A DNA stretch of 64,000 nt from Spizellomyces punctatus DAOM BR117 (GCF_000182565.1 NW_015971553.1:371807-435806), one strand, 5' to 3'; shown: positions 13,008 through 25,751, numbered from the stretch's first letter. A program made the numbers and translations. The notes: generated by a model from the sequence alone, not told the origin.

Positions 13008-13081
13008 GCTCTCTTAGCTCAGTTGGTTAGAGCGTGGTGCTAATAACGCCAAGGTCATAGGTTCGATCCCTATAGGGAGCA
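13008..13081 (+). tRNA. tRNA-Ile(AAT), copy 1
   Basis: A 74-nt cloverleaf. Acceptor GCTCTCT pairs with AGGGAGC (one T-G wobble), the D arm is GCTC-AGTTGGTTA-GAGC, and the anticodon stem TGGTG/CGCCA holds loop CTAATAA (anticodon AAT). The T loop is TTCGATC and A13081 is the discriminator. A TTTTT stop lies at 13100-13104. No intron. Confidence 0.96.
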
Positions 13082-13455
13082 TCTCGACGTTCAACACTCT
13101 TTTTGTTGGCTTGCAAGAAGCCATCCCGACGACCAGTTTCATAGAAACTATATATGCAAAAGTTGATACAGACAGCGAAACCAAATATCGATGATGTTAT
13201 TGTCAGAGCACAACCTGACTACGTTCATCACTGCACGTTTTCTTGGACTGTCGATTTGACAAGTATCCATCTCGATCATCAGTTATTGTTTCAAATTTTA
13301 TACGAACAAGGAGTTCTAGTCGTCTGGGAACACTACCTGAATACATCAGCATACTATTTTCTCGGAACTATTCGTTCGCTATAAAATAACCAAGTCATTG
13401 AATACATATGATCAAAGTATGTATGATCAAAAACACCGAGACATGCGTATTCGAC
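13082..13455. other. spacer between two tRNA-Ile genes
   Basis: About 370 bp, AT-rich, without a supported gene. It contains only the polymerase III terminator of the first tRNA. Confidence 0.5.
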
Positions 13456-13529
13456 GCTCTCTTAGCTCAGTTGGTCAGAGCGTGGTGCTAATAACGCCAA
13501 GGTCATAGGTTCGACCCCTATAGGGAGCA
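13456..13529 (+). tRNA. tRNA-Ile(AAT), copy 2
   Basis: Nearly identical to the copy 448 bp upstream. It differs in the D loop (GGTCAG for GGTTAG) and the T loop (TTCGACC for TTCGATC). The acceptor stem, anticodon AAT and discriminator A are the same. A run of eight T at 13548-13555 is the terminator. Confidence 0.96.
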
Positions 13530-13932
13530 CTCAACGATGGGTCTGTATTTTTTTTGCACCTTGTTAATGCTAATTTTTTTATTTTTTCATGTCGTCGGAG
13601 AGTAGCTATGCGATGCATTGTGGTTCATGAAAAATGTGTATTAGCTGTTTACAAACTGTACATGATCCAGGCATATTATATCATTTGCTTGTATTCGTAG
13701 TCTTGATTGACTTCGAACGAGGCATCCAGCACATCGCTACACATGGTTCATGAAAAAATTGTATATTTAAACCGTCTACAAACTTTAGAGAATACCAACA
13801 CACCATACATGAATTAAGAGAAGAAGAGGGGGGGTAGTATAAAAGCGTAGAAAAGGATGGGCGTAAGGAAAATACAGAAAAAAAGCACACACACACACTA
13901 CACACACACACATATATTACCAATTTACTCTT
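13530..13932. other. short intergenic region with CA-rich tract
   Basis: This is the flank between tRNA-Ile copy 2 and the end of the WxxLP-repeat gene. A CA/GT microsatellite-like tract occurs near 13886-13912. No gene is seen. Confidence 0.5.
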
Positions 13933-16349
13933 TCAAACACCCTGATCAACCAACACCACATCTTTGCCCTGTCCACTCTGAATCCACTCTCGTAAATCCT
14001 CAGGCACATCCACAACACTACATTTGACCTGCTTACATTTCGCCTTTTGAACAACCCACAGTTGTTGATTATCCAACGTCCAGTACCCATTATTGTCAAA
14101 GACACGAAGGGGGGGTATATCATCCTGGGAGAGGGTGTTGCGAGTTAGGTCCGTGACGAGGTGGTAGAGGGATGTACCATTGACGAGTGTTTCGGGGATA
14201 GTGGGGGTCGTATAAGATAGGGTGGAGGGATCCAAAAAGATAATGGTGTCATGGGTGGAGGAAGGGGAGGAATGGTCCCATCCGAATCCGGAATCGCGTT
14301 TAGGGCTTTTGGAGTTGGAGCGTTGGGGGAGGAGGGATTGACGGAATTGGGCTTCGTAAATGTAACTGAGGGCGAGGTGGTGGTCAATGGTTGATTGTTC
14401 TTGGTTGCTAGTTTTGGTAGGGGTTTTGTAGTGTTGGATGGCGTCCGTGATTTCGTCCATGCTGTAGCCGTATTTGCCTTCTACCCAGCCGTTGAGCCAT
14501 GGGTTGGGCAGCGGGGAGGGGTCAGTGGCTTCTAGCCAGCCTTCAGCGTATAGGACAAAGTACTCGGTTTCGGCTAGCTGGTCGGTTGTGGCGTTGCGGG
14601 TGGTGGTTAATTGGTAAGCGAGGGTGTCGAGGTTTTGGAAAACCGGGTGAGTTCTGGGTAGAGGGTGAGGAGGAGGCGAGTGGCGAAATGTGTTACGGGC
14701 ATGTTAGTTTTACATGTCGGTGAACTCTGTGTGGAATTGTACTATGCATACCTTTCTTGTATTTGTCCCTTGACTTGAGCCACACGATCTAGCATCATAT
14801 CTGTTTCGCCATCATATTCGTCGTGCTCAGCACGACTTTGTTGGTTTGGCGATGTGGAATTCTTGTTGTTTGGCACTGCTCTTGCATCGCCTCTCGTTAC
14901 GGACCGTCCACGCGCAGTTTCGTTCTTGGGACCACTGCTCAATGAAAATACCGAGGACATGGACGAAAAAAACGACGTGAGGCCAGCTGTTGCCGTGGCT
15001 GGGGCGGGAGCAGGAGAAGTAGTACTTGTGCTGGAGGTGCCTAGACTCCATCTACTCTTGCTCTGTGTGGGGGCAGTGTTGAGAGTGCCAGAGGCTGCAC
15101 GAAGGAGGAGTCGTCCTCCTTCTTCAGCCTCCACGTTTCCGTCAACCTGTGCATACTCCAAGTTGGGAGTAAGGAGGCTCAGGGATGACGAGCGAGTTGA
15201 GCCGGACGGCAGCTGTACTTCGACAACCGAGCCGCCGCCGCCAATGGATGAAACAACGTCATCATCCAGGTCCTGACCACCATTATCCCCAAATGTAGAG
15301 CTATTATCACCACCCGCAGCATGCCGAAACAAATCTTCAAATTCTTCACTAGCGACGGGCGCACTGGGAAGAGGCACGGTATAATTAATGTTCATCTCGG
15401 GTTGTGCCACCGGACTGCCATCTTCAGTGGTCTCCTCTCTAGCCCACGCCAGAGCTGCGCGCATGTTGGGATGCTCAATATTGGTATCATATGCTGTTCC
15501 TACGGCGATAAAGTAACCGTTCATCTCAGCCGGCGAAAGGCCGACAATCAAATGTTTGGGGCTCTTGCGAATGGTCTGGATCAGAATTTTTTCAAGCCGA
15601 GGGGGTAATCCCTCCCATTCGCATTCTCTATCCTCAAATCGGATGAACCAGCCTCCCAATTTGGATATGGCCACGTAATCGACAGGCGGATCGCCTTTGG
15701 ATCTTCGCTTCAAGAGATCGCTCAAACCGCTCGGTAGTCGCTCCCAGACAGATGTCCCATCTTCTCGGGTCAATAGCCATCCACCGCCAGGCGCAAAGAC
15801 GAGATTTGTAACATCTGCATCGGCGTCATTATGAAGTGCATCAAAGAGTCGTCCGCGTGGGGGAAACCCAGATGTGGCAAACGATCCGTCATCAAAGGAC
15901 ACAAACCACTCATTGTTATCCGACATTCCCATCTGACGGACACCCGGAAGTGTGGAATTGCGTTTGTTTAGCTTTGCATGGAGAGTGGGTGGAAGGTGCT
16001 CCCAGCCAGAGGTACCGTCCGACCAGCGGATATACCAACCTCCTCGTGGGCCGAATGCGACGGTCATTGGGTAACGTGGGCCAGAAGGAGTTGGCATTGG
16101 ACCATCCGACAGATTCTCATCCGAATCTGCCAATCCTGCGTGGTTCGGCTCTAATGTTCCGTTCAATTCAGCGGGTTGACCATTAGAGCTAATTGCAGGC
16201 TCAGTCTTTTCCAGTTCCAGTTCTTGCTCAGTCCCCATATCTGCGTCATTCGTGGTATCTTTTACAGCCGATTCTTGCACCTTGTTAGGGGACGAAGGGG
16301 TTTCCTGTTCCACTAACAATGATTCTTGTGGATCAACAGTTCCCATCAT
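13933..16349 (-). CDS. uncharacterised protein with WxxLP repeats
   Basis: I do not recognise a named family. Two exons (16349-14752 and 14653-13933) give 772 residues in a closed frame. After an acidic low-complexity N-terminus come about five imperfect repeats of roughly 42 residues (about 95-300). Each carries a GGW-F/Y-I-R-F core, a D-G turn and a W-x-x-LP-x-x-L end, for example GGWYIRWSDG then WEHLPPTL, and GGWLLTREDG then WERLPSGL. These look like beta blades of a propeller. A Ser/Thr/Ala-rich middle follows. The second exon encodes a more ordered region with YAEGWLEATD and a Cys-containing C-terminus. There is no signal peptide or membrane helix. A shorter start (MGTVD) is one codon later. 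Confidence 0.85.
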
Positions 16350-17401
16350 TGCTTTCTTTGCATGCGCGCTTGTTCACGATGTGTGACTGACAATGGAACT
16401 CTGCACGAGGTGGTATTGGTGGCACTACACTAACGAAAAGCAAGTTGAATGAGTACGGTGCCCTCCATTTTCAACTGCGAATCATCACAACATGTATGCC
16501 GCCAAAAGATCGCTACTACTCACACAAACAAAAGTCTCCTACGCAATGCCTTGTTTGCTCACTCTCTAGCAAAACGTGGGAATGCCCGAGACCAGGTATA
16601 TCAGAGAACCGTCCTAGTATCAACCTTTTGCTCGCTTCTCTTGCCCGTCAAGACGAGTATCTCGCGAGATGAAAATAAAAAAAAGAAAACGGTAGCAATG
16701 GCAAAGAATATCCCAGCACGAACAAAAAACTTGTCAAGGACAAACACAAACCCAATGTGTACTTTGCATCTCCGCCACGCCCATTTAGCGGTCGAATGGA
16801 AGCGCGTGTTTGCCGTTTACATTCCAATTATGCATTCCATCCCATTCCAGTTGGTAATAAAGGCCACAAACAGGTGATTTGGATTGACTGGATCCAAACA
16901 AGTTGGCCCATCAGGTGGGCAATGAAACCACCATGGAGTGTTTCATCTGGAAGATAAACAAAAGAGTGAGCATTTGGGATAATTTTTGGAGAATGTCGGA
17001 CGGAATGAATGAAAACGTTAAATGACAAACGGCCAAGGATTTTGGACAGTTGAGGATGGAAATCGCTACATCTTTGTGTGCATTTGGGGCTAGCAAGCAA
17101 GCATTGAAAAGACGCAAAGAAAAACAAAAAGTGTTCAAAAGTTGTGTGTTGAAATTAGGTCGAGTGGCGTCCTTTTGACATTACACTTTTGAATAAGAGT
17201 TGCCTGTCATGAACGGCCTTTGTAACCAATCTGCCACAAGGACTAAAATAGATCCAACTACCTCACCCGCTTACTGTTGGGCCACATGCCCACCTAACAC
17301 GAAATCTGTGCTGTTGTTGCTGATGGGACGATCCGATATCCAAAGCATATACTTGGAATCAAAAGAATTAGTTGAAAAAGATTGGCGTACGATGGTCTGT
17401 A
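16350..17401. other. intergenic region upstream of the WxxLP-repeat gene
   Basis: Contains the promoter side of the gene starting at 16349 and the 3' flank of the minus-strand tRNA-Ile, including its TTTTT stop (17375-17379 on the minus strand). No coding region is supported. Confidence 0.5.
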
Positions 17402-17475
17402 TGCTCCGCACAGGGGTCGAACCTGTGACCTTGGCGTTATTAGCACCACGCTCTAACCAACTGAGCTAGCGGAGC
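17402..17475 (-). tRNA. tRNA-Ile(AAT), copy 3
   Basis: A 74-nt cloverleaf on the minus strand with acceptor GCTCCGC paired to GCGGAGC, the same D arm and AAT anticodon arm as the two plus-strand copies, and a different T stem (CACAGG/CCTGTG). Discriminator A. TTTTT follows at 17375-17379. Confidence 0.96.
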
Positions 17476-18108
17476 TCTCATATTTTCAAGGGGAACTTTG
17501 TACTACCTATCCTTGAGCAAGCCTTCCCAGACAGCAAATGTCCAGAGGTCAACGAGTAGGATGATTACGGACGAGTGTGGAAAATGTCCCAAAAATACGA
17601 CAGTGGGTGGAAAGACAGTATAGAGAATGTACATGATATGAAATACTCTTTCTACATGACAATTGGATAAGAAACATTTGTCTAAAGCCTTACAAACGGA
17701 GAGAAAGAAGTGTCAGGCAGATGAGTTTGATACTCTCAAAACACACGGACTGATTTCACACTTATTTTCACACTCTCACACTCTCGCTCATTCTCCCAAT
17801 TGCAAATACATACACACACACATATACTCCATATGTTTTATTCTCTCATATCCAAACGTATTTATTCCCATATTTTCACTCGTAACTCTCTTTCATCCCC
17901 CAAAATTGTTTTACAGAGAGTGAAATTTAAAGAAAACGCGCAAAGGGAATTTCACACATCTGTCAGTTCTTTGGTTTTTTATTTTTTTTTGTTAGCGGCA
18001 ACTGGAATTGTTCATCAGCATACTACATGTCTTGTTCGCAATTCCCATTCTGGTTTTTGACATTTGAGTGAGCCTCTTTGTCTCTCTCCTTCTTTCATAC
18101 GCAAGTTT
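17476..18108. other. intergenic region upstream of SH3 membrane protein
   Basis: Pyrimidine-rich and CA-rich sequence with short tandem CACACA and CTCACA tracts around 17756-17830. It is probably the promoter and 5' UTR of the gene that starts at 18109. No gene is supported within it. Confidence 0.5.
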
Positions 18109-21100
18109 ATGACGGACATGTGGTGGTGGTGGTGGAGGGGGTGGATAGGAGTGCAGATCGCGTCTCTCTCACTCCTAGTCCATGCTGCTCCCCATCCACA
18201 CGAATGCCCAGAATTCCCTTCTAGCTGCAAGTATCTCTTATTGGGTTATTCATAGAGTGCCATTGGCTGACTTTTTGTATTCTTTAATATTCTATAGGTG
18301 AGTGCATACCGCTATCACCTGGTTGCTCTTCTCAAGGCAAGCCATGTCAACCTGGATCTCCAGACTGTGGAATGGCCGTTGGGACAATGCCTCCCAAAGT
18401 CACATTTTCCATACCTGCCACCGCACTGCCAACCGTCACACCCAGCCCATCTTCTTCTTCTGTTTCCTCGCCAATTGCAACATTGTCGATTCCGTCAACA
18501 CAACCCTCTGGTGGCGCTCCCGTCCCACTTCCAACAGCTTCCTCTTTCCCAGCAGGCGCCCGCTCAGGCGATCCCTCCTCAACATGTAAAGTGTCATGAC
18601 AGGATAGTTAAAAAGTCTTGCAAGTTGGCTAATCTTTAAATCTTTTTACAGCAACTCCAACACCCGTCGTGGGAGAGCGATCCGAAATCCAAGGTGACTC
18701 AAATGGTACAAATCTTGGTCTTGCTGTTGGGCTCCCCATTGGCCTCCTCGTTCTTTTTGCCCTTGCCGCCTTTTTCGTATATCGAAAACGTCGAAGCCAG
18801 GCCGTCCCCTCATCAACGCTCATGTCGCAAGGAGACGGATTTGATGGACATTCAAGTCTGGACTCTGCAATAACATTGTCCGTTCCACCTCCCATGACTC
18901 AAGTGGGAGCGAAAACCGCCCTGGGTAGCACTGCGCGTGACTTGGAATTTGGGAATTTGAGCACCGTGTCTGGTAATGGAACGGCAGTTCCTGCTCCAGA
19001 TCCATCTGGTGGAGCGGGAGGGTCGATAGGCGCCACTGCCCTTGCCGGGGGTTTGGCTGGTGGAGCTGCAGTGGCTGCTTTAGCTGCGTCGTCGCCTCCT
19101 GAACCGTCTAGCGTGGACCGCGAGGTAGGCTCCGCTGCCCTTACCGGGGGTTTGGCTGGTGGAGCTGCAGTGGCTGCTTTAGCTGCGTCGTCGCCTCGTG
19201 AACCTTCTAGCGTGGACCGCAAGGCAGGCACCGGTCAACCTGGAGCGGCCAGTGAGGCTGCTTCCGCGGTCACCGCGGCTGGCGCGCTTCCGAGTAACAC
19301 TCAAGAGACGCCGGCCTCTACGTCCTCTGCTGAGCAAGGACTCGAGTCAACTGCAAACGTTCCAGAGGAAGATGATCTAAAGGACAAGATGCCTGCTGGC
19401 GGGCCGATATTGGAGCAAGGCAACCCTGCTGAGCAGAGTGAGCCTGTTGTTCCTCCCAAGAGCCCAGAAAGGGAGGTCACGGCCATGGCACCGGCAGCCG
19501 AGACACCCGTGGCGCTGGCAGCTGAGACGTTGGATGGCACACCACTGAATCCACCGTCACCAACCTCGTCTAGTTCACCCTGGGACATGGATCAGTTCAC
19601 TCGCAGCAATACCTTGTCTTCCTTGACATCCGCAAGTACCGGAGCTGGAGCCCTGGCGGCTCTTGCAGCAGCAGGAGCGGTAGCCTCGACGTTGGAGCGT
19701 TCATCACCGTCACCCGAAAACGCGGCAGAGTCGGACGGTCGGTCCATTTCATCTGGTACATCTCGCACCTCACGTTACCTCCCAACTCTTTCCCGCCGCG
19801 GAACACTCCGCACCATTGACGAAGTCATTACCATCATTGACGAACGAACGGGTCACGTCCTAGACAAAAAGACAGTCACGGTCACTGAATACGAGGGTGA
19901 CATGTCTGCTCTTGAGGCTCAGAGTGCAAAGATTGAGATTGCTGGGGCAGAAATTGTTGGTGTTGGGGAGACGGTCACTGTAGAGTATGCGGATACCGGA
20001 GTGGCGGACGGTGGAGATGGGACTGCAACGGTTGTGACGACCATTACGGATCTGAAAGGGGAAACTCAGACGCTTGTTAGCGATGTGAGTAGTGTCAAAA
20101 CGAGGACTTCTGAAGACGCGTCATCTCCTGCCTCTATCACTGATGTGCCGGTGCCAGACCCCGTACCGGACCCGGTGCCGGATGTTGGTGGCGAGCCATT
20201 GCAAAGATCCCCTAGCATTCATAGTACTGCGGCGTCCCCTGTCTTGTCATCCAATGAGGAGACAATATCACCAGAGATGCTGGGGGAACCCGTCGTGCAA
20301 CCCGCTGAGGAGGCCGCGGAGCCCATAAGCACTCAGTCTCCTGAATCACCGATAATGCCTTCAGAACCAAACGATCCTACTCAATCGCAATTGGAAGAAA
20401 CGAAATCCGTAGACTCTGAACGAACGATTATCCGTCCCATAGGATCGTTGGAGACGATCGTCCCACCAGTTGTACAACCCCCTGAAGACTTTACGACATT
20501 ACCCACACCTGAGGCGCCGGAACGCCCCGTCATGGAGCTTACAAACGTTTTAGGAGACAAGTCCCAGATTGTGGACCATCAACTTGATCCCAATTTATCA
20601 CGGCCAACGTATCGACCTACGAGTCCGACACCACTTGGTCCCATTATCCTTTCGGGAGGAGGAACCCGATCCGTTCGAGGAGCAACGGACGCCAGCCGAC
20701 GATCCACTGTCCTCTCGTTTGCACCACCCGACCAAGACGACATTCCCGATCTTTCTGCCTACCACCCACCCGCACCTACCTCTCACGTGGTGATTAACCA
20801 CTACTACCCCGTCCGTCCCGACGAAATGGCCATGCAAGTAGGTGATCTGGTCGGTATCGAACGAGAATACACGGACGGATGGGCTCGTGGCCAAAACATT
20901 ACACATGGACGTAAACGCGGGTTTTTCCCACTGAATATTCTCACACCCATTAAAAGCGGGCCTAGTCAACGTGTTGCCAAAATTGGTGGTCGATCCTGGT
21001 TGGGACGTACTACTAAAGCCGATGAACTTGAACGTCGAGCGAGTATTGTTCCTCCTTCTCGTGACGCGTCCCTCCCCACCCGCTCCCGAACCTCTACATC

Positions 21101-21350
21101 CGATATACTCATTTCAGAAGAACAAGAACCCCACACCAAAGTCATTAGACACAACACGGCACACACACAAGAACCCGATGGAACGTCTGTGGAAACCATC
21201 ACAACCGTAACGCGGACCGGTGAGACTCCGAATTTGGTTACCCGTGTTGTAAGACGGGCGAGTAAACGGAATGGGGATGGGACCGTGACGAAGCGGGTGA
21301 GTGTTAGTATTGTGGATGTGGTTCAGGAATTAACGAGTGGGGATATATAG
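18109..21350 (+). CDS. single-pass membrane protein with cytosolic SH3 domain
   Basis: Exons 18109-18244, 18298-18585 and 18652-21350 give 1040 residues. The N-terminus is a signal peptide: five Trp, then a hydrophobic stretch ending VHAAP. A short Cys-rich and Ser/Thr/Pro-rich ectodomain follows, then one membrane helix (LGLAVGLPIGLLVLFALAAF) stopped by YRKRR. The long cytosolic part is disordered, with two tandem 33-residue Ala/Gly-rich repeats (DNA period 99 bp, about 19035-19232). A C-terminal SH3 domain (HYYPVRPDEMAMQVGDLV, then GWARGQ and GFFPLNIL) is followed by a basic tail. The layout resembles fungal Fus1-type signalling proteins; the role is inferred only. Intron 1 needs the weak donor GTTATT, since the stronger GTATCT upstream breaks the frame. 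Confidence 0.85.
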
Positions 21351-21773
21351 ATTTGTGGTATATAGATTTCTTTTTTTTTTTTTTTTTAGTGGTTGTTGTT
21401 TGTTGTTTTTTTTTCTATGCGTAGAATGAGATTTTAGAAAATTATGGGTTTTTATAGAATAGAATAGATTTTTTTGTTTTTGTTTTTTTAAACATGTCTG
21501 TGTGTTGGTTTTTGCAAAATGATGGTTTCTTTATCAGATACATGATTGTGCTGTGACAAGTACACTTTTGTAGAGCAAAACCAAAAAAAAACGTTTTCTT
21601 GTGTGCAAATGTTTTTGATGAATATATATATACAAGTATCGTGATGCGTATGTCCAACCCAACACCCACCCCAACTCCAAAAAAAAAAAAAAAGAAAAGG
21701 CATAATTACAAAAAAGTCCCCTATCCACGCCCCCTCCAAAAAACTTAAATAAAAAAAAAAAAAAAGCCGATAT
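21351..21773. other. convergent 3' flank region
   Basis: This lies between the stop codons of the SH3 membrane protein and the chitin synthase. It is rich in T and A homopolymers (for example about 21371-21387 and 21680-21693), as expected for overlapping 3' UTRs. No gene is seen. Confidence 0.6.
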
Positions 21774-24700
21774 CTACATTAACGCCAAAGCCTCCAACGT
21801 AAACTCCTCCACAACATCCCTAACAAACATTTCAACCCCTTTCAACTCCTCACCAAAAATACTGGTCAAGTACTCTAGGACACCTCGGGCGGTAACACTA
21901 TTCAAATCCCGTGTGCTTAAAAAAGCGTAAACATGATCTCGAACCGCTTTTTTCAATTCTTGTGACAAATTTGGGGAATTGGATGCAAATGATGATCGGA
22001 GTGTCATGCCCGTTTCAGCGGAATTGGTTGTCGCGAACGAGGGGTAATGGGATGTTACGCCCGATACGACCCGGAACGAGCGGGACGATTTTCGGGAGGA
22101 GATGGATTTTCTGTAGAGGTTGTAAGGGGAGATGACGTCTGATGGGGGGCGGGAAGAAGTAGAGGTTTGGGGGTCATTGTCGAGCATGGCTGCTAATGCG
22201 GGTGTCATGACGGGTCGTAAAAAGGATTTAATGGGGGGTGTGGAGATGGGGGTTGAGAGGGGGTAGTAGGTTGCTTCGGCGGGGGTTAGGAAGGAGGTTG
22301 TGGAGGCGGGTGTGGCGGGTAAGGTTGTTGCAGCGGAATTGATGGTCGGTGTTCGTTCAAGGGAGGTTTTAATGTGGTAGGGTGAGATTCGGTTCCGTAC
22401 GTAGGTTGCTATAGGTGTATCCAGGTCCGTGTCGGTTAATCCATGGTCAACCATGTTGATACCAACTTGGTTGGTAGGTTCTTCTTCGGTTTCAAAAGGC
22501 ATTAAAACGGGTCCCGTTGACAATTTTCGTTTATCTCTTATGGAACCAGGGACATCTCCGCCACCACCACATGTTGCATCCGCACCATGGACACGGACCC
22601 ACCCCGCCCGCTCCACAACAACCGTATCACTCCACACGGCACGATCCATGCTCCAGAATCCCCATAAGGGAATCACAATCTGGTACAATGGGATCCCAAA
22701 CACCATGTAGGCAAACAAGGGAAACAGGCTCTTGATGTTGAGTGTAGCGAGGAAGAGGAGGGCTTGGAGGAGAAAGAGTGTCCCCATGGCGATAGAGACG
22801 AGGATATCGGTGTTCGTGAGTGAAATGGCGGGACAGTGCTTGATGATCACTAGCACGATGATTCGTGTCACGATATAGTACAAGTACGCAGTTGCGACAG
22901 GGGATAGGGTCATGGTAAGGACTTCCACATAGGCCATGAGCGGCACGATGGGCCGACGAATACAAAACGGGATAGAGGACAGGATATTGTACCGTGCGTT
23001 GAACGATCGACGTTGTTGTGCCATTAACGTTCGAAACCGTGTCGGCATATCCGAATACGCAACAGCTGACGAGTTATATTCTAAATGATTCGGCCGTGGA
23101 TGCGCTTGGAGGAGTAACGGCGGTAAAAACTTGTCTTCACCTAAATGAAGAGCGTTTTGGGTGGACATGTCACAAGCCGTCCGTGCAAACTCGCGCAAAA
23201 CCCGTTCAGACACTAAACATGGCGTTCCATCTTCAAATGAGAGTCGGTACACGGCAAACCCGCCGCCCCATGATCTTCCCACGGAACCCAAGACGGAATC
23301 GAGACAAGGTGCTAGGTGATGCAGGTGGAACCATGGGTAGGCTTGTAAGATTGTTGCAAAGGTCGTTGTTTTTGACACGGGTTGAAGTGTACCGTGAATC
23401 GCCATGATGGTATCATTTCGCTCCAATCGTCCGACAAGGCGCTTCACGGCGTTGGTCTCCACATACGAGTCCCCATCAATAACAGCAAAATATTTGAACA
23501 GCGTCGGATCCATTTTTAGTTTACGTGTGATTTGCCTATGAATCTCGTGTTCGAGGGGGGTCAAGAGAGCTTGGGAGGGTTGTGTCAAGTTCATGAGATA
23601 GTTTAAAGCAATCAACATGGAATCCCGTTTTCCTCTTGTCCCGGGTAATGTCGTCTCATTATCACTCCCGCTCTTGACCACAACGATATATGGAATCTGT
23701 GACCCTTTTGAAGCGGTAAAGACGCCGGAATACACTCGTGCGGCATTGACTTTTCGAACGCCTTGTCCGATGGATACGTACGAGTGGGTAGATGCAGGGA
23801 GACCCGAGCACCCTAGAATCCCCGTCACAGTGGACCCACAATCACGGTACGACCCCGGTCGAACGGCGACACCATCCACAACGACAAACAATAACCGCTT
23901 CATGGCATCGTAATTGCTATTCACGATGGACTCTATCGATCGCTGGATCGTGACGGCTTCCTCATTGTAAACTGGGACAAAAAAGATTGTATACGGTGCG
24001 GTCGTTAACCGTGGTGCCGACCCCGTCGAGAGCGTCATGAAAATCTTGATGACAAAACTCAGGTATACCAATGCCCCCACGCCCAGTAGCACTGGGTTGA
24101 ACTTGAACGTATCTGGCGGCATGGCATCGTCCAATACACCCGCGAAAAACAGCTTGTTCATGGCATTAATGTTTTGGACTCGATTCGGAATGGATTTAAA
24201 CGCTGCGGATGCGTCCCCGCCTAGATTATTCATCAAGGCTCTCGTCACGGGTTCAGAGAGAAACGCTGTGCTAGGATTGATTTGTTGTTGGTTGTCTGGA
24301 TATCGGGTCGCAATGCGGAGGTACCAAGTTACATCGTAGACGAGTGAATCGATAATTACTAGTGCGGCGCTGGTGTCAAGGTTGTTGTTTTGTACACTGA
24401 TCTCCTCTGCATTATGGAGCACATCTGTTGACCAAACAAACATGGCGTGAGAATGGGATGCCCGCCTGAACCTGTGTAATACCGTTCACTTACATCCAAC
24501 TACACTCTCGCTAATAACCCTCTCTGTACTCGACGTAAAACACAAGGCATCATTCCCGCTCTGTCTATCCGGTGTGGGACAATTCTGCAGCATTTGACGC
24601 GAGGCATTTACAACGTATCCCGGCTCCTGCATCAATCGGGTGTTTAACCAATTGTCCACGGCACCCATACTCGTCGCCACGGCATTCAAATCGGGATCCA

Positions 24701-25328
24701 CGAGTCGAGAAAAGTTGAGCGGGCGGGATAAGAGCGCAAACGTGGGAAACATTGTCGAGACATCTTGACCCGCATAAGGCGAGACTTGTTTATTAATGGC
24801 TTTACCCATTGGATCCTGTGACGTTGAAAAATCCGCTACACGGCCATTGACTGCCACAAAATTCGTATCGGCCAGATCGGAAGTCGAAAAGTTTGTACGA
24901 GGGGGAGCGAGGAATCTACCAGCGATTTCCACGACCGCGACAAACGCACCAGAAGCCACCAACACGATGGAAAATAATAGGACTTTTTCCCTCCATGCTT
25001 GACGTTGGGAATCCGTTTTGAAGCCCACCCATCGCAGAATGACATTGGGTATCCAAAATGTGATCAACTTTGCAAGGAACGGCCATGCCCGTCCTCTTGT
25101 CTTTGCTCGCTGTCGATCAAAGCAATCCAATGGTCGATCGACAATGGTTTCTTGCATGGATGATATTGACGATACCGACAATGCACTGTTTCTCCTCTCT
25201 TTTCCGTCACCTCGTCGTTCTTGTCCTATTGACGATGATGACGATGATGACGATACAGACGCTGACCGTCCATGCTCTTGTAACCTCTTTCCACCGTCAG
25301 GATTCTCCCCGTCCGATGAAGTGGACAT
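21774..25328 (-). CDS. divergent chitin synthase (GT2) with C-terminal DEK_C domain
   Basis: A plasma-membrane or chitosome enzyme that would polymerise GlcNAc from UDP-GlcNAc. Exons 25328-24494 and 24424-21774 give 1161 residues. A Ser-rich cytosolic N-terminus and a membrane helix (VLLFSIVLVASGAFVAVVEI) lead to an extracellular-type segment. The GT2 core contains PVYNEEAVTIQRSIES, VVVDG, a DGD metal-binding site in FAVIDGDSYV, GEDKFL in place of the usual EDR-L, and QQRRSF in place of QRRRW. Several membrane helices follow, then a disordered stretch. The last 60 residues form a DEK_C domain, a feature of division II (class V/VII) synthases. No myosin motor is present. The altered EDR and QRRRW motifs make activity uncertain. 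The first ATG in frame is at 25328. Confidence 0.86.
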
Positions 25329-25750
25329 GGTTAACGTTGTGTGTATGTGCCAATACAAGGTTGTTCTGCACCCAAGTTAAAAAACAAGAAAACTCAAAAG
25401 TAAAAACAGTTGTGAATATTCCCACGTTCAATTGTAAGAGTGTGGGAATAAACTTTCAAAACGGGGGTTATCATTGTTTTATCCCACACACATTTAATCA
25501 CATTAATTATTATTATTCTCACACAAAGAGAGAGAGAGAGAGAGAGAGAGAGTTTCATGTTGCAAATTGAAACGCTTTCTTCTCCTCACTCACACACTCA
25601 CACACACACACAAGACAACACGCGTTAGTCATGTGAATGACATTCTCTCTGTTGCAAAGGGGGGTTTCTTCTTTTGGCTTTTACTAGGGGAGCTTTCTCT
25701 CCCTTTATGGATACATGATGGATGAACATTGTCAGATGTAATATATTGTT
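25329..25750. repeat. intergenic region with simple repeats
   Basis: The upstream flank of the chitin synthase gene. It holds a GA/AG dinucleotide tract at about 25527-25552, followed by a CACA-rich tract near 25590-25612. No gene is supported. Confidence 0.6.
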
Positions 25751-25751
25751 C

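Noticed and set aside
15179-15364. Antisense open frames within the WxxLP-repeat gene and other coding regions
   Set aside because: They are frame shadows of well-supported genes.
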